NCBI GenBank assembly: GCA_963853835.1
Contig: OY970828.1
Location: 65,216,861 to 65,280,860 of the forward strand
Reading direction: 5' to 3'
From: Calendula officinalis
Lineage: Eukaryota; Streptophyta; Magnoliopsida; Asterales; Asteraceae
DNA length: 64,000 bases
This document shows, in pieces, positions 1 to 10,441 of this stretch. Both the position numbers and the translations under genes were made by a program. How positions within the stretch are numbered: position 1 is the stretch's first letter; each line of letters starts with the position of its first letter. The notes below the pieces were generated by a model. It was given only the letters and a program-made list of their open reading frames with translations. It was not told the origin of the DNA and did no database searches.

Positions 1-30
1 ATCTACATTGATTGTGAGCTTTGTATGGGT

Positions 31-1311
31 AAAAATGGTGGTTTGGGGAACCAACCATGTCATCTTTGGGGAAGATGACTAATCATGGGTGTAGAACACT
101 CATTGTAAGCTTGTAATCGATGTGTACAAGTTGGATTTCGGTTTATTGATGGAAATCTTGAACTAGGGTTTGAGATTTCACCAAGTTGGGTGAACTTGGT
201 GGTTAGGGTGGTAGATAGGGATTGATTAGTAATTAGTTATGGATTATAACTAGTCATTGTGATGATATTGATGGTAGGTCAAGAAGACCTATATATTGGT
301 GACATTTCACAAGTTGGAAAGCAAGGATTCGTGTTAATAGACACGATTTGGAGTTAGCTTGGCCAAGGTGAGTACATGAGACTTTTACTGAGTACATAGC
401 AAATGATTTTGGAAAACTATGATGTTTTGTGAGTCTTTATTAATAAATATTTTTAATAAAAATGGTGGTTTGGGGAACCAACCATGTCATCTTTGGGGAA
501 GATGACTAATCATGGGTGTAGAACACTCATTGTAAGCTTGTAATCGATGTGTACAAGTTGGATTTCGGTTTATTGATGGAAATCTTGAACTAGGGTTTGA
601 GATTTCACCAAGTTGGGTGAACTTGGTGGTTAGGGTGGTAGATAGGGATTGATTAGTAATTAGTTATGGATTATAACTAGTCATTGTGATGATATTGATG
701 GTAGGTCAAGAAGACCTAAATATTGGTGACATTTCACAAGTTGGAAAGCAAGGATTCGTGTTAATAGACACGATTTGGAGTTAGCTTGGCCAAGGTGAGT
801 ACATGAGACTTTTACTGAGTACATAGCAAATGATTTTGGAAAACTATGATGTTTTGTGAGTCTTTATTAATAAATATTTTTAATAAAAATGGTGGTTTGG
901 GGAACCAACCATGTCATCTTTGGGGAAGATGACTAATCATGGGTGTAGAACACTCATTGTAAGCTTGTAATCGATGTGTACAAGTTGGATTTCGGTTTAT
1001 TGATGGAAATCTTGAACTAGGGTTTGAGATTTCACCAAGTTGGGTGAACTTGGTGGTTAGGGTGGTAGATAGGGATTGATTAGTAATTAGTTATGGATTA
1101 TAACTAGTCATTGTGATGATATTGATGGTAGGTCAAGAAGACCTAAAGATTGGTGACATTTCACAAGTTGGAAAGCAAGGATTCGTGTTAATAGACACGA
1201 TTTGGAGTTAGCTTGGCCAAGGTGAGTACATGAGACTTTTACTGAGTACATAGCAAATGATTTTGGAAAACTATGATGTTTTGTGAGTCTTTATTAATAA
1301 ATATTTTTAAT
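31..1311 (+). repeat. 427-bp tandem repeat, three copies
   Basis: The string AAAAATGGTGGTTTGGGG begins at 31, 458 and 885, so the period is exactly 427 bp. The three units are nearly identical; one visible difference is the base after GACCTAAA/GACCTATA. The homologous place in the second LTR-A copy (about 8719-9145) holds only one unit. The repeats were therefore amplified within the LTR after it was duplicated, or lost from the other copy. Confidence 0.93.
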
Positions 1312-1795
1312 AAAGATATGATCAAAAGAATAAGAGAATGCAAGTAACAGATCATTTAAGTATGTCTAAATGACTAATGATTTTTAAAGAGATTATGATA
1401 ATGAAAAGTGATTGACAATTCTTTATTTGTATGATATTTGACTTGTTAATAATATGTATTAATAAGGCTAATAACAATGATTTTCAAGTATCAAGTATTG
1501 ACTTAGTAAATTATACTAATAAGAGTAGTGATTGAATTGTTAGAAGAATAAATATAGAGTGACTAGAAGTAGACTTGTATTCTAGTCAAAGAGAAGTTAA
1601 AGTAAATGATTTTGATAAATAATAAACATGTTTTATTTAATAAAGGACTTGGTAAAGTCAATATTGAAATTGAATAAGAAACGAGAATAATATGATAATT
1701 AGAATAGATGTATTCTAATTTATGTTGAGCATGTATTATTTGGGCATAGACCCATATTTGATGATTTCAATATGTGTTGAGAAAAGGATCCGGAT

Positions 1796-1995
1796 CATAG
1801 TTAACCCACAAAAGTTGGGGGAGTTAGTGACACCTACTTGGGGAGGTACCACCCTGCGCAAGAGTAGACTGTCGAGAAATAGTCAACCCGGAAATCGGGG
1901 GAGAAATAGTTAACCCGGAAACGGGGGAGTTTACACAGTTAACCCGGAAACGGGGGAGTTTACCTAGTTAACCCACATCGGGGAAGTTTGCTACG
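1796..1995 (+). repeat. Short degenerate repeats with mini-hairpins inside LTR-A
   Basis: There are five imperfect repeats of roughly 30 bp, each carrying a GTTAACCC box followed by a small palindrome such as CCCGGAAACGGGGGAG. The same array is present in the second copy at about 9630-9825. The function is unknown. The position late in the LTR would fit the R or U5 region. Confidence 0.6.
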
Positions 1996-2500
1996 GAGAG
2001 GTCCGTAGCGTATGTGATAAGGATTTAGTAAGCTATGAATAGCTTACAAGTATGTGACTACGTGATGGGTAAGCTTACGGTTAGCTTACTAGTAAATACG
2101 AATAAGCGGTAAGAATATAAGATAATAATTAATAAGTGATTAAAGAAAAGAAATGAATAGTAATGACTTTTATTATATTTGAGAATGGGTCGAAAACCCA
2201 TGTATCTCACGAGACTTTTTTTGTCTCACGTACTGCTTTGTCTTTTTGGCTATGTACTCAGGTTCGAGATCGATGGATTAGAAGGTCGCGGTAGAAGTGG
2301 CCTAGTGTTGATTAGCTCGGGAGCTCGTAGGTAGATCTCGTTTATCCTATGGTTATGATATTATATTGTAACACCGGTTTTAGTACTCTGATAAACTTTT
2401 AAAACGTTTTTGTTAAACCGTATTTTGGGAACATTGGACATTGTATTATTTTTATTTAAAGATATGATTTAAAAAGTGTTTTGAAAATTGAGGTGTTACA

Positions 2501-2641
2501 GATATGTAATGTTATCGGAACAGGAATGGGGAAAGTTTTATGGTAATGACCACAAGGGAATGAGAGCGGAATGCTCGGTCGGTTGTGGGTTGGAATTCTT
2601 AGCGATTCCGAGGACGGAATCCTTTTTAAGGGGTAGATAGT
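2501..2641 (+). mobile_element. 3' end of element B internal region, with polypurine tract
   Basis: This 141-bp segment lies between the end of LTR-A and the start of LTR-B. It ends in a purine-rich stretch (AAGGGGTAGATAG) immediately before the TGTAACGACC start of LTR-B, as expected for a polypurine tract priming plus-strand synthesis. An almost identical copy lies at 21825-21965. It is the last piece of the element B internal region, cut off from the rest by the LTR-A insertion. Confidence 0.7.
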
Positions 2642-2815
2642 TGTAACGACCCGAAATTTGTAAATAAATAAATTGTATAAAAATATGATAGTTAAGGATA
2701 AATCGTTTAAAGAACGTAGGAATTGCTTTCGTGTCGTTTGGAGACCGTATGAAGAAGTTATGGGCGAAACCGGGTCGAGACAAAGTTGAAAAAGTGCAGC
2801 CTGGCTGCATGTGAA

Positions 2816-2975
2816 GTTCACGACGCGAACATAGTTCGCGTTCGTGAAGTCGGGCCAGAGATTTTGATCAAAGGTGTGAAGTAGTTCGCGATGAGATAAC
2901 GATCGCTAAGTCCGCGTGCAAGGGGAAGTTAGCGACGCGAACTTAGTTCGCGTCGTGAACTTCGGACGAACAGCT
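2816..2975 (+). promoter_or_regulatory. CpG-rich palindromic cluster of LTR-B
   Basis: This stretch contains repeated short palindromes built from TTCGCG/CGCGAA and GTTCACGA/TCGTGAAC. It sits about 174-333 bp into the LTR. Homologous positions in LTR-A (8332-8512) and LTR-C (27955-28112) hold clusters of different but similarly palindromic, CpG-rich words. In LTR-A the cluster lies just upstream of a TATA box, so a promoter-proximal role is inferred. Confidence 0.45.
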
Positions 2976-4170
2976 TTAAGTCGGGTTTTGGCTCATTTGA
3001 TGCCATATCAAAACCCTAGTTTCTTCTTTGGCGATTTTGGAGCTCAAGTGCAGATTTTGGTTGATCTCTTCACAAATCTTTGGTAGATTTCACTCCTAAG
3101 TGAAGATTAAAGGTATATCTTCACTCTTTGATCTTTGTAGCTTAAGATCTATGTGTTTGGATGTATGAGTTTGAAACCCTAACTCTTGGGGTTATGGGTT
3201 ATGGTGATGTAAGTGATGTATACACTTAATAGATGGTATATTATAAAAGGAAACAAGTGTATGATTATGATTTGCAAGAATCTTAAGGGTTGGTTAAACC
3301 TAGGGTTTGGTAAATTTCCATAATTGGGGGAAATGTGTTAATAAGTGTTATCTAGAGATAGATGGACACATTAGTAGTAGTATGTGATGTTGATCATGTT
3401 GTGATAATTGTATTAGGCTTTGGTGAAGTCTTGGAAGTTGATTGAACTATGAAGCAAGGAAATTGGCGTAAAGAATATGGTTGGAGCACTTTATTGCTAA
3501 GGTGAGTACATGAGACTTTTAAACGAGTACATAGTAAATAGTTTTGAAAATACATATGATATTTTATGGGTCTTTATTAATAAATATGTTGATAAGGATA
3601 GTGACTGAAAATGTATGAAAGTATGTAGAATGTGATACTAGAATATGTCCAGTATGATTGATGAATTTGAAGTAAAATATGATAAATTAAGTAATTATGG
3701 AATCTATGTTAATGAACCATAATAATGAAGTAATTGATTAAAGGAATGTATACGGAGCCTTTATTAATAAATATGTATTAGTAAAGCAATTGAGAATGAT
3801 TTTATAGTAATGAGTACCTATTGGTAAGATATACTAATAAAAGTAAAGAACGAATATATATGAAAAAGAATATGATGTGACTAGTAATAATTCTGTATTA
3901 TAGTCAAGGAAGAGATAAAAGTATTATGATATCGTTAAAATAAGAAATGTATCTTACGTATAAAGTAAGTATGGACCTCATAGGGTTCATAGATGTAGAA
4001 GTAAATGTGGTTGCTTATGATCGGGTCCATGGGACCATACAGGTACGTTCACACTATGTTGAACTAGTTATATATAGTTATCATTAGAATAACTAACTTG
4101 TTTGATGATTGATATGATAGCCGAAGGCTTTGATTGGAATAACTGATGAGTTATGGTAAGAATGAGATGA

Positions 4171-4335
4171 TGTGATGACACGGGCGACTCCCGGTCATGA
4201 GGTGTGGATTGAGGGGCAGTTGGGTGGATTCCCATCGACTCATCCACGTTAGATATGTGATGACACGGGCGACTCCCGGTCATGAGGTGTGGATTGAGGG
4301 GCAGTTGGGTGGATTCCCATCGACTCATCCACGTT
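4171..4335 (+). repeat. 85-bp tandem duplication in LTR-B
   Basis: The sequence starting TGTGATGACACGGGCGACTC occurs at 4171 and again at 4256, an 85-bp period. Both copies end with CATCCACGTTAG. The same two-copy structure is present in the other LTR-B at about 23497-23661, so it predates the tandem duplication of the element. The diverged LTR-C has a single related unit near 28850. Confidence 0.85.
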
Positions 4336-4921
4336 AGTAGTCTTGCTACCTGGACGTATTCCGGTGAGCAAGGCAGGTATCGGTAGAGTGGGCGATTTCC
4401 TAATGCCGGTATCTTGAGCTTCTAGTTAGTTCGGGGGCAACTCGATAACTAGATATGTTTGTGCTTCTAGCTAGTTCGGGGACAACCCGATATAGATATG
4501 TTTTCTAGGAGAGCAGAAATTGATAGGGTCACAATATGGTGACTAGACGGTTTGATGTAGTGTATATATATGTTTATATATTTATGAAACGAGTATTATT
4601 ATTATTCGGGTCAAAAACCCATGTATCTCACGAGACTATTTTGTCTCATGTACTACGTTTGTTTTGTGGCTATGTACTCAGGTACAGGTTTGAAGTGATA
4701 GAAGGTTGCACTAGAAGTGGCCTAGAGATGTTTAGCTCGGGAGCTAATAGGTAGATCCCGTTGCCTATGGTTTTGATATACTTAGTGACACCGTATTTTT
4801 GTAAACTCTGATATAGGTTTTAAAGTTTTTGTTAAACTGTGTTTCGGACAATATGTCGAATATTGGAAAAATGTATTTTAAATGATTTAAACGATGTTTT
4901 AAAAATACGGGTGTTACAACT

Positions 4922-4933
4922 TGGTATCAGAGC
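4922..4933 (+). other. Primer binding site of element B (initiator tRNA-Met type)
   Basis: TGGTATCAGAGC lies three bases after the LTR-B end. This is the standard complement of the 3' end of plant initiator tRNA-Met and primes minus-strand synthesis in many plant LTR retrotransposons. It fixes the element's direction as plus. Confidence 0.9.
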
Positions 4934-6880
4934 TATAGTTTAAGTGAATTAGGTTGGATGTCCATCCTAGTCTTAGACTGTAGCAATAGGAATGTAAGAT
5001 TCCTTGAGATCGATAGGTTGACCTTGAGACTTTCTGTTAAGTTTAGGGTTGAACCTAGGGGACCTATAGAAGTTGTTATGAATTATGAAATGTGAGTCTT
5101 TTGAGACCGCAGGGCATTGGTATGATAGGGTCGGTCCCTATGAGAAATGCCATGTTTTGATCTAATTGTGTTGTTTTCAATGGTCGAGTTGACCGTTTGA
5201 ATCTTGTTTGTTGGATACGTTAGTATGGTGAAAGAATGAATGTGAAAAGTGAATGAGCTCCACTAAATTGGGAAGAGTTATGAATGAGAATGTGAACCAG
5301 ACGTTTGATAACCGTATGAATGAGGGTAGGCGGAATGATTCCAATACCCGTACGAAGGAAGAGTCATCGAATGGCGAAGTCCGTAGTGGAAGTGACCTAC
5401 ATAAAAAGGTAGCAAGACCTAATCGGAAGAAATTAAAGAATGTTGTATAGGGCCTTCATAGCGTGTAAAACCTATGTGTAATTCGGAAGTTTTGAGCCGA
5501 AGGTCACGATGTGGTGGATTCGGTAGATTTAGCAAGTGCTAGAGAGTAGCAAATGAAGGAAGAACGATATGGCGACTTTGACGTCACCATTATTGAAGGA
5601 TGAGATGTTGACACGGTGGAATGTGTCGTATGAAACTTTGTGAAGGAGAGCACAATACAAGAGGTTGTGAAATGAACTCACGATTGAGTTGGAATGAGGA
5701 GTTGACCCGGAAGGGCCACCTCGGAGATCTTGGGTAAAATGAATGACTTGAGATTATGACTTAGTTGTTTGATTGTTGCACGAATTGGTGACTATAGAAA
5801 TTGTAGATAAGTTGTATGATGTGGAGATTTAATTTCGGGAATAGTCTTCCCGGTTAGTATGTGAATAGAAATCATACATTGGAAACGATTATGGGCCGGT
5901 GTGTCGCATGTAGTAAGGATATATGGGTTGATGCTACTATGTAGTGTCAAAGGGGGAAACCATGAGAATGGTAGATGTTGTCAACAAAAGAATGATGGTA
6001 TACTGAAGTACTAAATCTTGGTATGAATTGTTAGTTTGGGTGAGAATTATCGAAATATAAATCTTGAAAATGGAACTCGGATATTCGGCGAGAACCCGGA
6101 TGAGTAATGTAATACCACTATACGTAAATGGTAAAGGAAAGAATGACTAAGGTAGGGTGATACCTTAGAATTTATAAATGGAAAATATGTGGAAAATAAT
6201 AAATGTCGGGAACGACGAAATTTAGTCGTTGGAATCAATCGAGTAAGAGTTGGCGCGTAGCCATAGCAAGTTATGTGACAGGATCGATGGATTCGACAAT
6301 CTAAAGTGAGAAGAAGATTGTCGGTAAAAGTATCATAGCAATAGCGTGATAATGTATGACGTAGTGTAGTATAAGACTACGATTGGGAAAGGAATAGTCC
6401 TAAGTCCCACGAGGTATGAAAGTAGAAAATCGAGTGTTGGGACATTGGGTGCTAAGTCATGAGTTGCAAGTGTAGACCGGAGTCGATTGGTTGACTCAAA
6501 GATGACCGGGATGACCGGTGAGTTATGGTTAATGGAATTGAATGACGGTTACTTCCGTAGTGACAAAAAGATTTAGAAATGTGGTAATGAGGAAGTGAAC
6601 CGGTTAATGGTGGTTAATGTGTAAGTGAAACGAAATTTTACTAGTATCCGCGGGATGCAATGCATGTGCATTATGTGATGGCCTTCAAAGGCATATGACA
6701 ATGAAAAGGTAGGGTCATGTGGACCGTGTTGAGTAAAATGCCAAATGAGAAATATGTTAGATATGAAAGAAAATGATAATGTAATTTTATGTGAATGGTA
6801 CTAGAATGCATGATGAATAATTGGGCGATTGAACGGGTGAGAAAGTAGCAAAGCTACGTGATGTGAAAAGGTGGATACCA

Positions 6881-7008
6881 GATGGTATTGGTGTGATATA
6901 TACATATGTTTGTATATGTGCACAATAGAGATGTATTATGTATAGATGGTATTGGTGACATATACATATGTTTGTATATGTGCACAATAGAGGTGTTTAG
7001 ATTGAATT
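6881..7008 (+). repeat. 64-bp tandem duplication in element B interior
   Basis: GATGGTATTGGTG begins at 6881 and 6945. Each copy is followed by a TATACATATGTTTGTATATGTGCACAATAGAG-type segment. A weaker third unit follows. No function is evident. Confidence 0.7.
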
Positions 7009-8331
7009 GGCGTGATATATATGTGTGTTTATGTTTATGTGTTTATATGACGAATGTAGAACCATGTGGTTAATGAGTATTACTATTATGTATGGTAAAT
7101 GAGAATTTGGTTTGAAATGCGGGTTGCATTTAGGTCATGTATGTGTAGGAGATGCCTACGATTTATAGAATAGGAGGAAAGAGAAAATCCTAGTGGGCAA
7201 ATCATCATTTGATAACCAAGTTATGATAAACTTGTATGAAATAGTGGAATATGTTGCTATAGGAGAACTAATTCCGGTAATTGAGTTGATTAATGTGATG
7301 CAAGATGGTTGAAAGAAAACTAAGTGATGTGTGAGTGACCAAATGTCGGTCAAGAATCGGTAACGGTCGATGTGACCATATGTGAATGTACGACTCACGG
7401 ATAATTGGGGAGAAATTGAAAGTGTGGAAAAGCGGGGACAATTGTTGAGGGGACAATAATGAGTAGAACCGGAAGTGATATTTAGTGATGGTGCCCCGTG
7501 AGTATGAAATTGGTTAGTTTGAAAGGGTATAGTTGACTTCACGCAAAAGTCAAGGTTGACCAATTTGTGATTGGTTGACTTAGTCAAAGATGGACTTTGA
7601 CTTTCCTTATGAACGACTAGTGAATGTTGAGGGCATAATGTATTGATTGTATGTATGTGAAAGGATTGATGGAATAGTTGGAATAGTGGTAGTCGGATTA
7701 TACGACTTTGACCCGTTTGGGTGTTTAGGGTTGACTTGGGAACCGGGCATATGATTATTGATAAAATCATGAAATTAAAGACGATAGTAAAGGAATGGAC
7801 GATTAATGAAACCTTTAACGAGAAGGGAAAAATGTTAAAGTATAGTTGACTTTGTGCTTAAGTCAAAGGGTAGACGATGTGGGAATATACCAATGTCGGG
7901 ATATATCGGTTAGGTCAAAGCTAGAGATTGACATTCGTTTAAATCAATTAGTTAACGGTATGATTGTGTCATACCATTGTTATGAGAATGAAAGGACCGG
8001 TCGAGAGAATGTCGTTGATTTGGTCAAATTATGGAATTTGACCCGTCTAAGTATTATGGTTTTTTTTTAAAAAAAAAAAAAAAAAAAAAATTTGGGTCTT
8101 GACCGTTCAGACTTAACAGGGATAAGTGAACGTTTGGATATTGTAACGACCGGAATTTTCGGTTAATGAATTAAATGGAAATATTGAGGAATAAAGGAGG
8201 TAAAATATTTAATCGAGTCTCCGTTGTGTTTTATCGAGTGTTTGGATGTTTGGGACTTGGTGTAACCAAGTATGGGTCAAGACTTGGATGGAAACAAGTT
8301 TAAAAGGCAAGAAACTGACCCAAACAGCCCT

Positions 8332-8512
8332 CGCGGCGCGAGCCAGACGCGAGGTTGAACAGTGGGTTCAGAGCTCGGACGCGAGAATCTCGCGTTGAGA
8401 CAAGAGCCGCGAGCGAAACGCGAGCCAGTCGCGAGCGAAACGCGAGGTCTGTATTTCAGCGGCAACCAGCAGGCAAACCCGCGTCACTTCGCGGCGCGAG
8501 GTGGGCGCGAGG
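8332..8512 (+). promoter_or_regulatory. CpG-rich CGCGAG/CTCGCG cluster of LTR-A
   Basis: Many copies of GCGAG, CGCGAG and their reverse complements are packed into 180 bp, about 190 bp into the LTR and directly upstream of a TATA-like box at 8524. The local GC content is far above the AT-rich surroundings. An enhancer or silencer function is inferred only from position. Confidence 0.45.
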
Positions 8513-8523
8513 AGCGTCTGGAA

Positions 8524-8531
8524 TATATAAA
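8524..8531 (+). promoter_or_regulatory. Candidate TATA box of LTR-A
   Basis: TATATAAA lies just downstream of the CpG-rich cluster, and the next 100 bases look like a leader. It is the best candidate for the core promoter of this LTR. Transcription was not tested. Confidence 0.5.
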
Positions 8532-9854
8532 CTTGTGTGTAAGCTAGGGTTTCATTCCCCATTCAACCCCACACATAGTGCAGCCGATTTGGGAGTGTTC
8601 TTGGTCGTTTTTGGAGCTCAAGAGCTCAGATCTTCACCATCTTGAAGGATTGAAACATCAAGGGTAAGTATTCTTGATTGTCTTGCTTATCTACATTGAT
8701 TGTGAGCTTTGTATGGGTAAAAATGGTGGTTTGGGGAACCAACCATGTCATCTTTGGGGAAGATGACTAATCATGGGTGTAGAACACTCATTGTAAGCTT
8801 GTAATCGATGTGTACAAGTTGGATTTCGGTTTATTGATGGAAATCTTGAACTAGGGTTTGAGATTTCACCAAGTTGGGTGAACTTGGTGGTTAGGGTGGT
8901 AGATAGGGATTGATTAGTAATTAGTTATGGATTATAACTAGTCATTGTGATGATATTGATGGTAGGTCAAGAAGACCTAAAGATTGGTGACATTTCACAA
9001 GTTGGAAAGCAAGGATTCGTGTTAATAGACACGATTTGGAGTTAGCTTGGCCAAGGTGAGTACATGAGACTTTTACTGAGTACATAGCAAATGATTTTGG
9101 AAAACTATGATGTTTTGTGAGTCTTTATTAATAAATATTTTTAATAAAGATATGATCAAAAGAATAAGAGAATGCAAGTAATAGATCATTTAAGTATGTC
9201 TAAATGACTAATGATTTTTAAAGAGATTATGATAATGAAAAGTGATTGACAATTCTTTATTTGTATGATATTTGACTTGTTAATAATATGTATTAATAAG
9301 GCTAATAACAATGATTTTCAAGTATCAAGTATTGACTTAGTAAATTATACTAATAAGAGTAGTGATTGAATTGTTAGAAGAATAAATATAGAGTGACTAG
9401 AAGTAGACTTGTATTCTAGTCAAAGAGAAGTTAAAGTAAATGATTTTGATAAATAATAAACATGTTTTATTTAATAAAGGACTTGGTAAAGTCAATATTG
9501 AAATTGAATAAGAAACGAGAATAATATGATAATTAGAATAGATGTATTCTAATTTATGTTGAGCATGTATTATTTGGGCATAGACCCGTATTTGATGATT
9601 TCAATATGTGTTGAGAAAAGGATCCGGATCATAGTTAACCCACAAAAGTTGGGGGAGTTAGTGACACCTACTTGGGGAGGTACCACCCTGCGCAAGAGTA
9701 GACTGTCGAGAAATAGTCAACCCGGAAATCGGGGGAGAAATAGTTAACCCGGAAACGGGGGAGTTTACACAGTTATCCCGGAAACGGGGGAGTTTACCTA
9801 GTTAACCCACATCGGGGGAGTTTGCTACGGAGAGGTCCGTAGCGTATGTGATAA

Positions 9855-10360
9855 TGTTAGGTCACAACAACCCTGGTTAACTTGATAATTGTTAGATTTA
9901 TAATTTACTTAAGACAATTAAGGTGATAAACACAGTAATTTAGTCAAACTTATATTATTCCACTAAGTGTGGCTTGTAGCGGAAATACAAGACCACTTGA
10001 ACAATTACAAAGATGAATATATGAAATGTGTAAATTGATACGTACTCCTTTGCAAGATGATCTCTATTTATAATGTTATAGAGATCTTACATTATTGGCA
10101 AAGGAGTAACCGAAGGACTAAGTAAATGTAATGACTAAGATCAAGGGATTTGATCTTAGTCAGTTACTATACTGACCGTGACTCAGTCCTTCTACTCGGT
10201 ATTGGTTTTCCAATACCGAGTGCTGATACTGAGTGGCCAGTATTGGCCAAACTCAGTATCACTACTAACTTAGCTATTTTAATCTACATTTAATCTAAGC
10301 TATTCTATATTGTTTTGTTATCCTAAGATTCACAAAGAGGTAAGGCTTTTTGCCTTAACA
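9855..10360 (-). repeat. Copia 3' LTR (minus orientation)
   Basis: On the plus strand it reads TGTTAGGTCAC...GCCTTAACA; the TG...CA ends on either strand are typical. It contains a perfect 12-bp stem hairpin at 10194-10221 (arms ACTCGGTATTGG and CCAATACCGAGT, loop TTTT) and the repeated word CAGTAT/ATACTG. Confidence 0.95.
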
Positions 10361-10375
10361 ATCTCCCCCTATCTA
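10361..10375 (-). other. Copia polypurine tract
   Basis: Read on the minus strand, the bases next to the 3' LTR are AGATAGGGGGAGAT, a purine run in the expected place for plus-strand priming. Confidence 0.75.
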
Positions 10376-10441
10376 ATGATAACAAAACAATTATACAGAG
10401 ATATAAAACAAAATAAACTACAGGCTGCAAAGTCTTCTTCT

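Larger units (their letters stand above)
1..2500 (+). repeat. LTR-A, first copy (solo LTR, left part outside window)
   Basis: This sequence matches the second LTR-A copy (8689-9854 plus 21345-21824) almost base for base. The first base of the window corresponds to base 8689. It ends in the LTR-type terminus GGTGTTACA at 2500 and is followed by GATAT (2501-2505). The same GATAT flanks the second copy on both sides, so this is a solo LTR sitting inside element B. It has no coding capacity. Compared with copy 2 it contains two extra 427-bp units. The superfamily is inferred as Ty3/gypsy-like from the TGTAACG start and 5-bp target duplication; no pol gene is present to prove it. Confidence 0.8.
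2642..4918 (+). repeat. LTR-B, complete copy (2277 bp)
   Basis: This LTR begins TGTAACGACCCG and ends GGGTGTTACA. It is followed at once by a primer binding site and preceded by a polypurine tract, so it serves both as the 3' LTR of the unit to its left and the 5' LTR of the unit to its right. A second copy at 21966-24228 is nearly identical but lacks the last 18 bases. A diverged relative is the solo LTR at 27781-29499. It includes a CpG-rich palindrome cluster near 2816-2975 and an 85-bp duplication near 4171. It codes for no protein. Confidence 0.88.
4919..8141 (+). mobile_element. Internal region of element B, no intact gag or pol (LARD-like)
   Basis: About 3.2 kb between the primer binding site and the LTR-A insertion contains no convincing protein. 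Open frames are short; the longest, 204 codons on the minus strand at 7156-7770, has no recognisable domain. A short plus-strand frame at 5253-5450 is basic and polar and might be a gag relic, but I cannot show it. Long LTRs, a good primer site and a non-coding interior match the large retrotransposon derivative (LARD) class, which depends on enzymes from other elements. Confidence 0.65.
8142..9854 (+). repeat. LTR-A, second copy, left part (split by copia insertion)
   Basis: This starts TGTAACGACCGG after the target duplication GATAT (8137-8141). It continues at 21345-21824 on the far side of the copia element and ends GGTGTTACA followed by GATAT (21825-21829). Without the insertion the LTR would be about 2.19 kb. 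Matching 5-bp duplications and the lack of any internal region identify a solo LTR, left by recombination between the two LTRs of a once complete element. Confidence 0.9.

Noticed and set aside
2456..2821. 121-codon minus-strand frame, also present at 21780-22145
   Set aside because: It spans the junction of LTR-A, a spacer and LTR-B and recurs only because the element is duplicated; no protein features.
7156..7770. 204-codon minus-strand frame in element B
   Set aside because: Antisense to the element, low-complexity composition, no motif; likely chance in a stop-poor antisense strand.
8277..8645. Overlapping frames on both strands in the CGCGAG-rich block
   Set aside because: Stop codons are rare in GC-rich repeats; the frames disagree and show repeated arginine- and serine-rich words only.
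7000..9850. Element B as an autonomous gypsy element
   Set aside because: No reverse transcriptase, integrase or protease motif in any frame of the interior; only LTRs, primer site and polypurine tract are intact.
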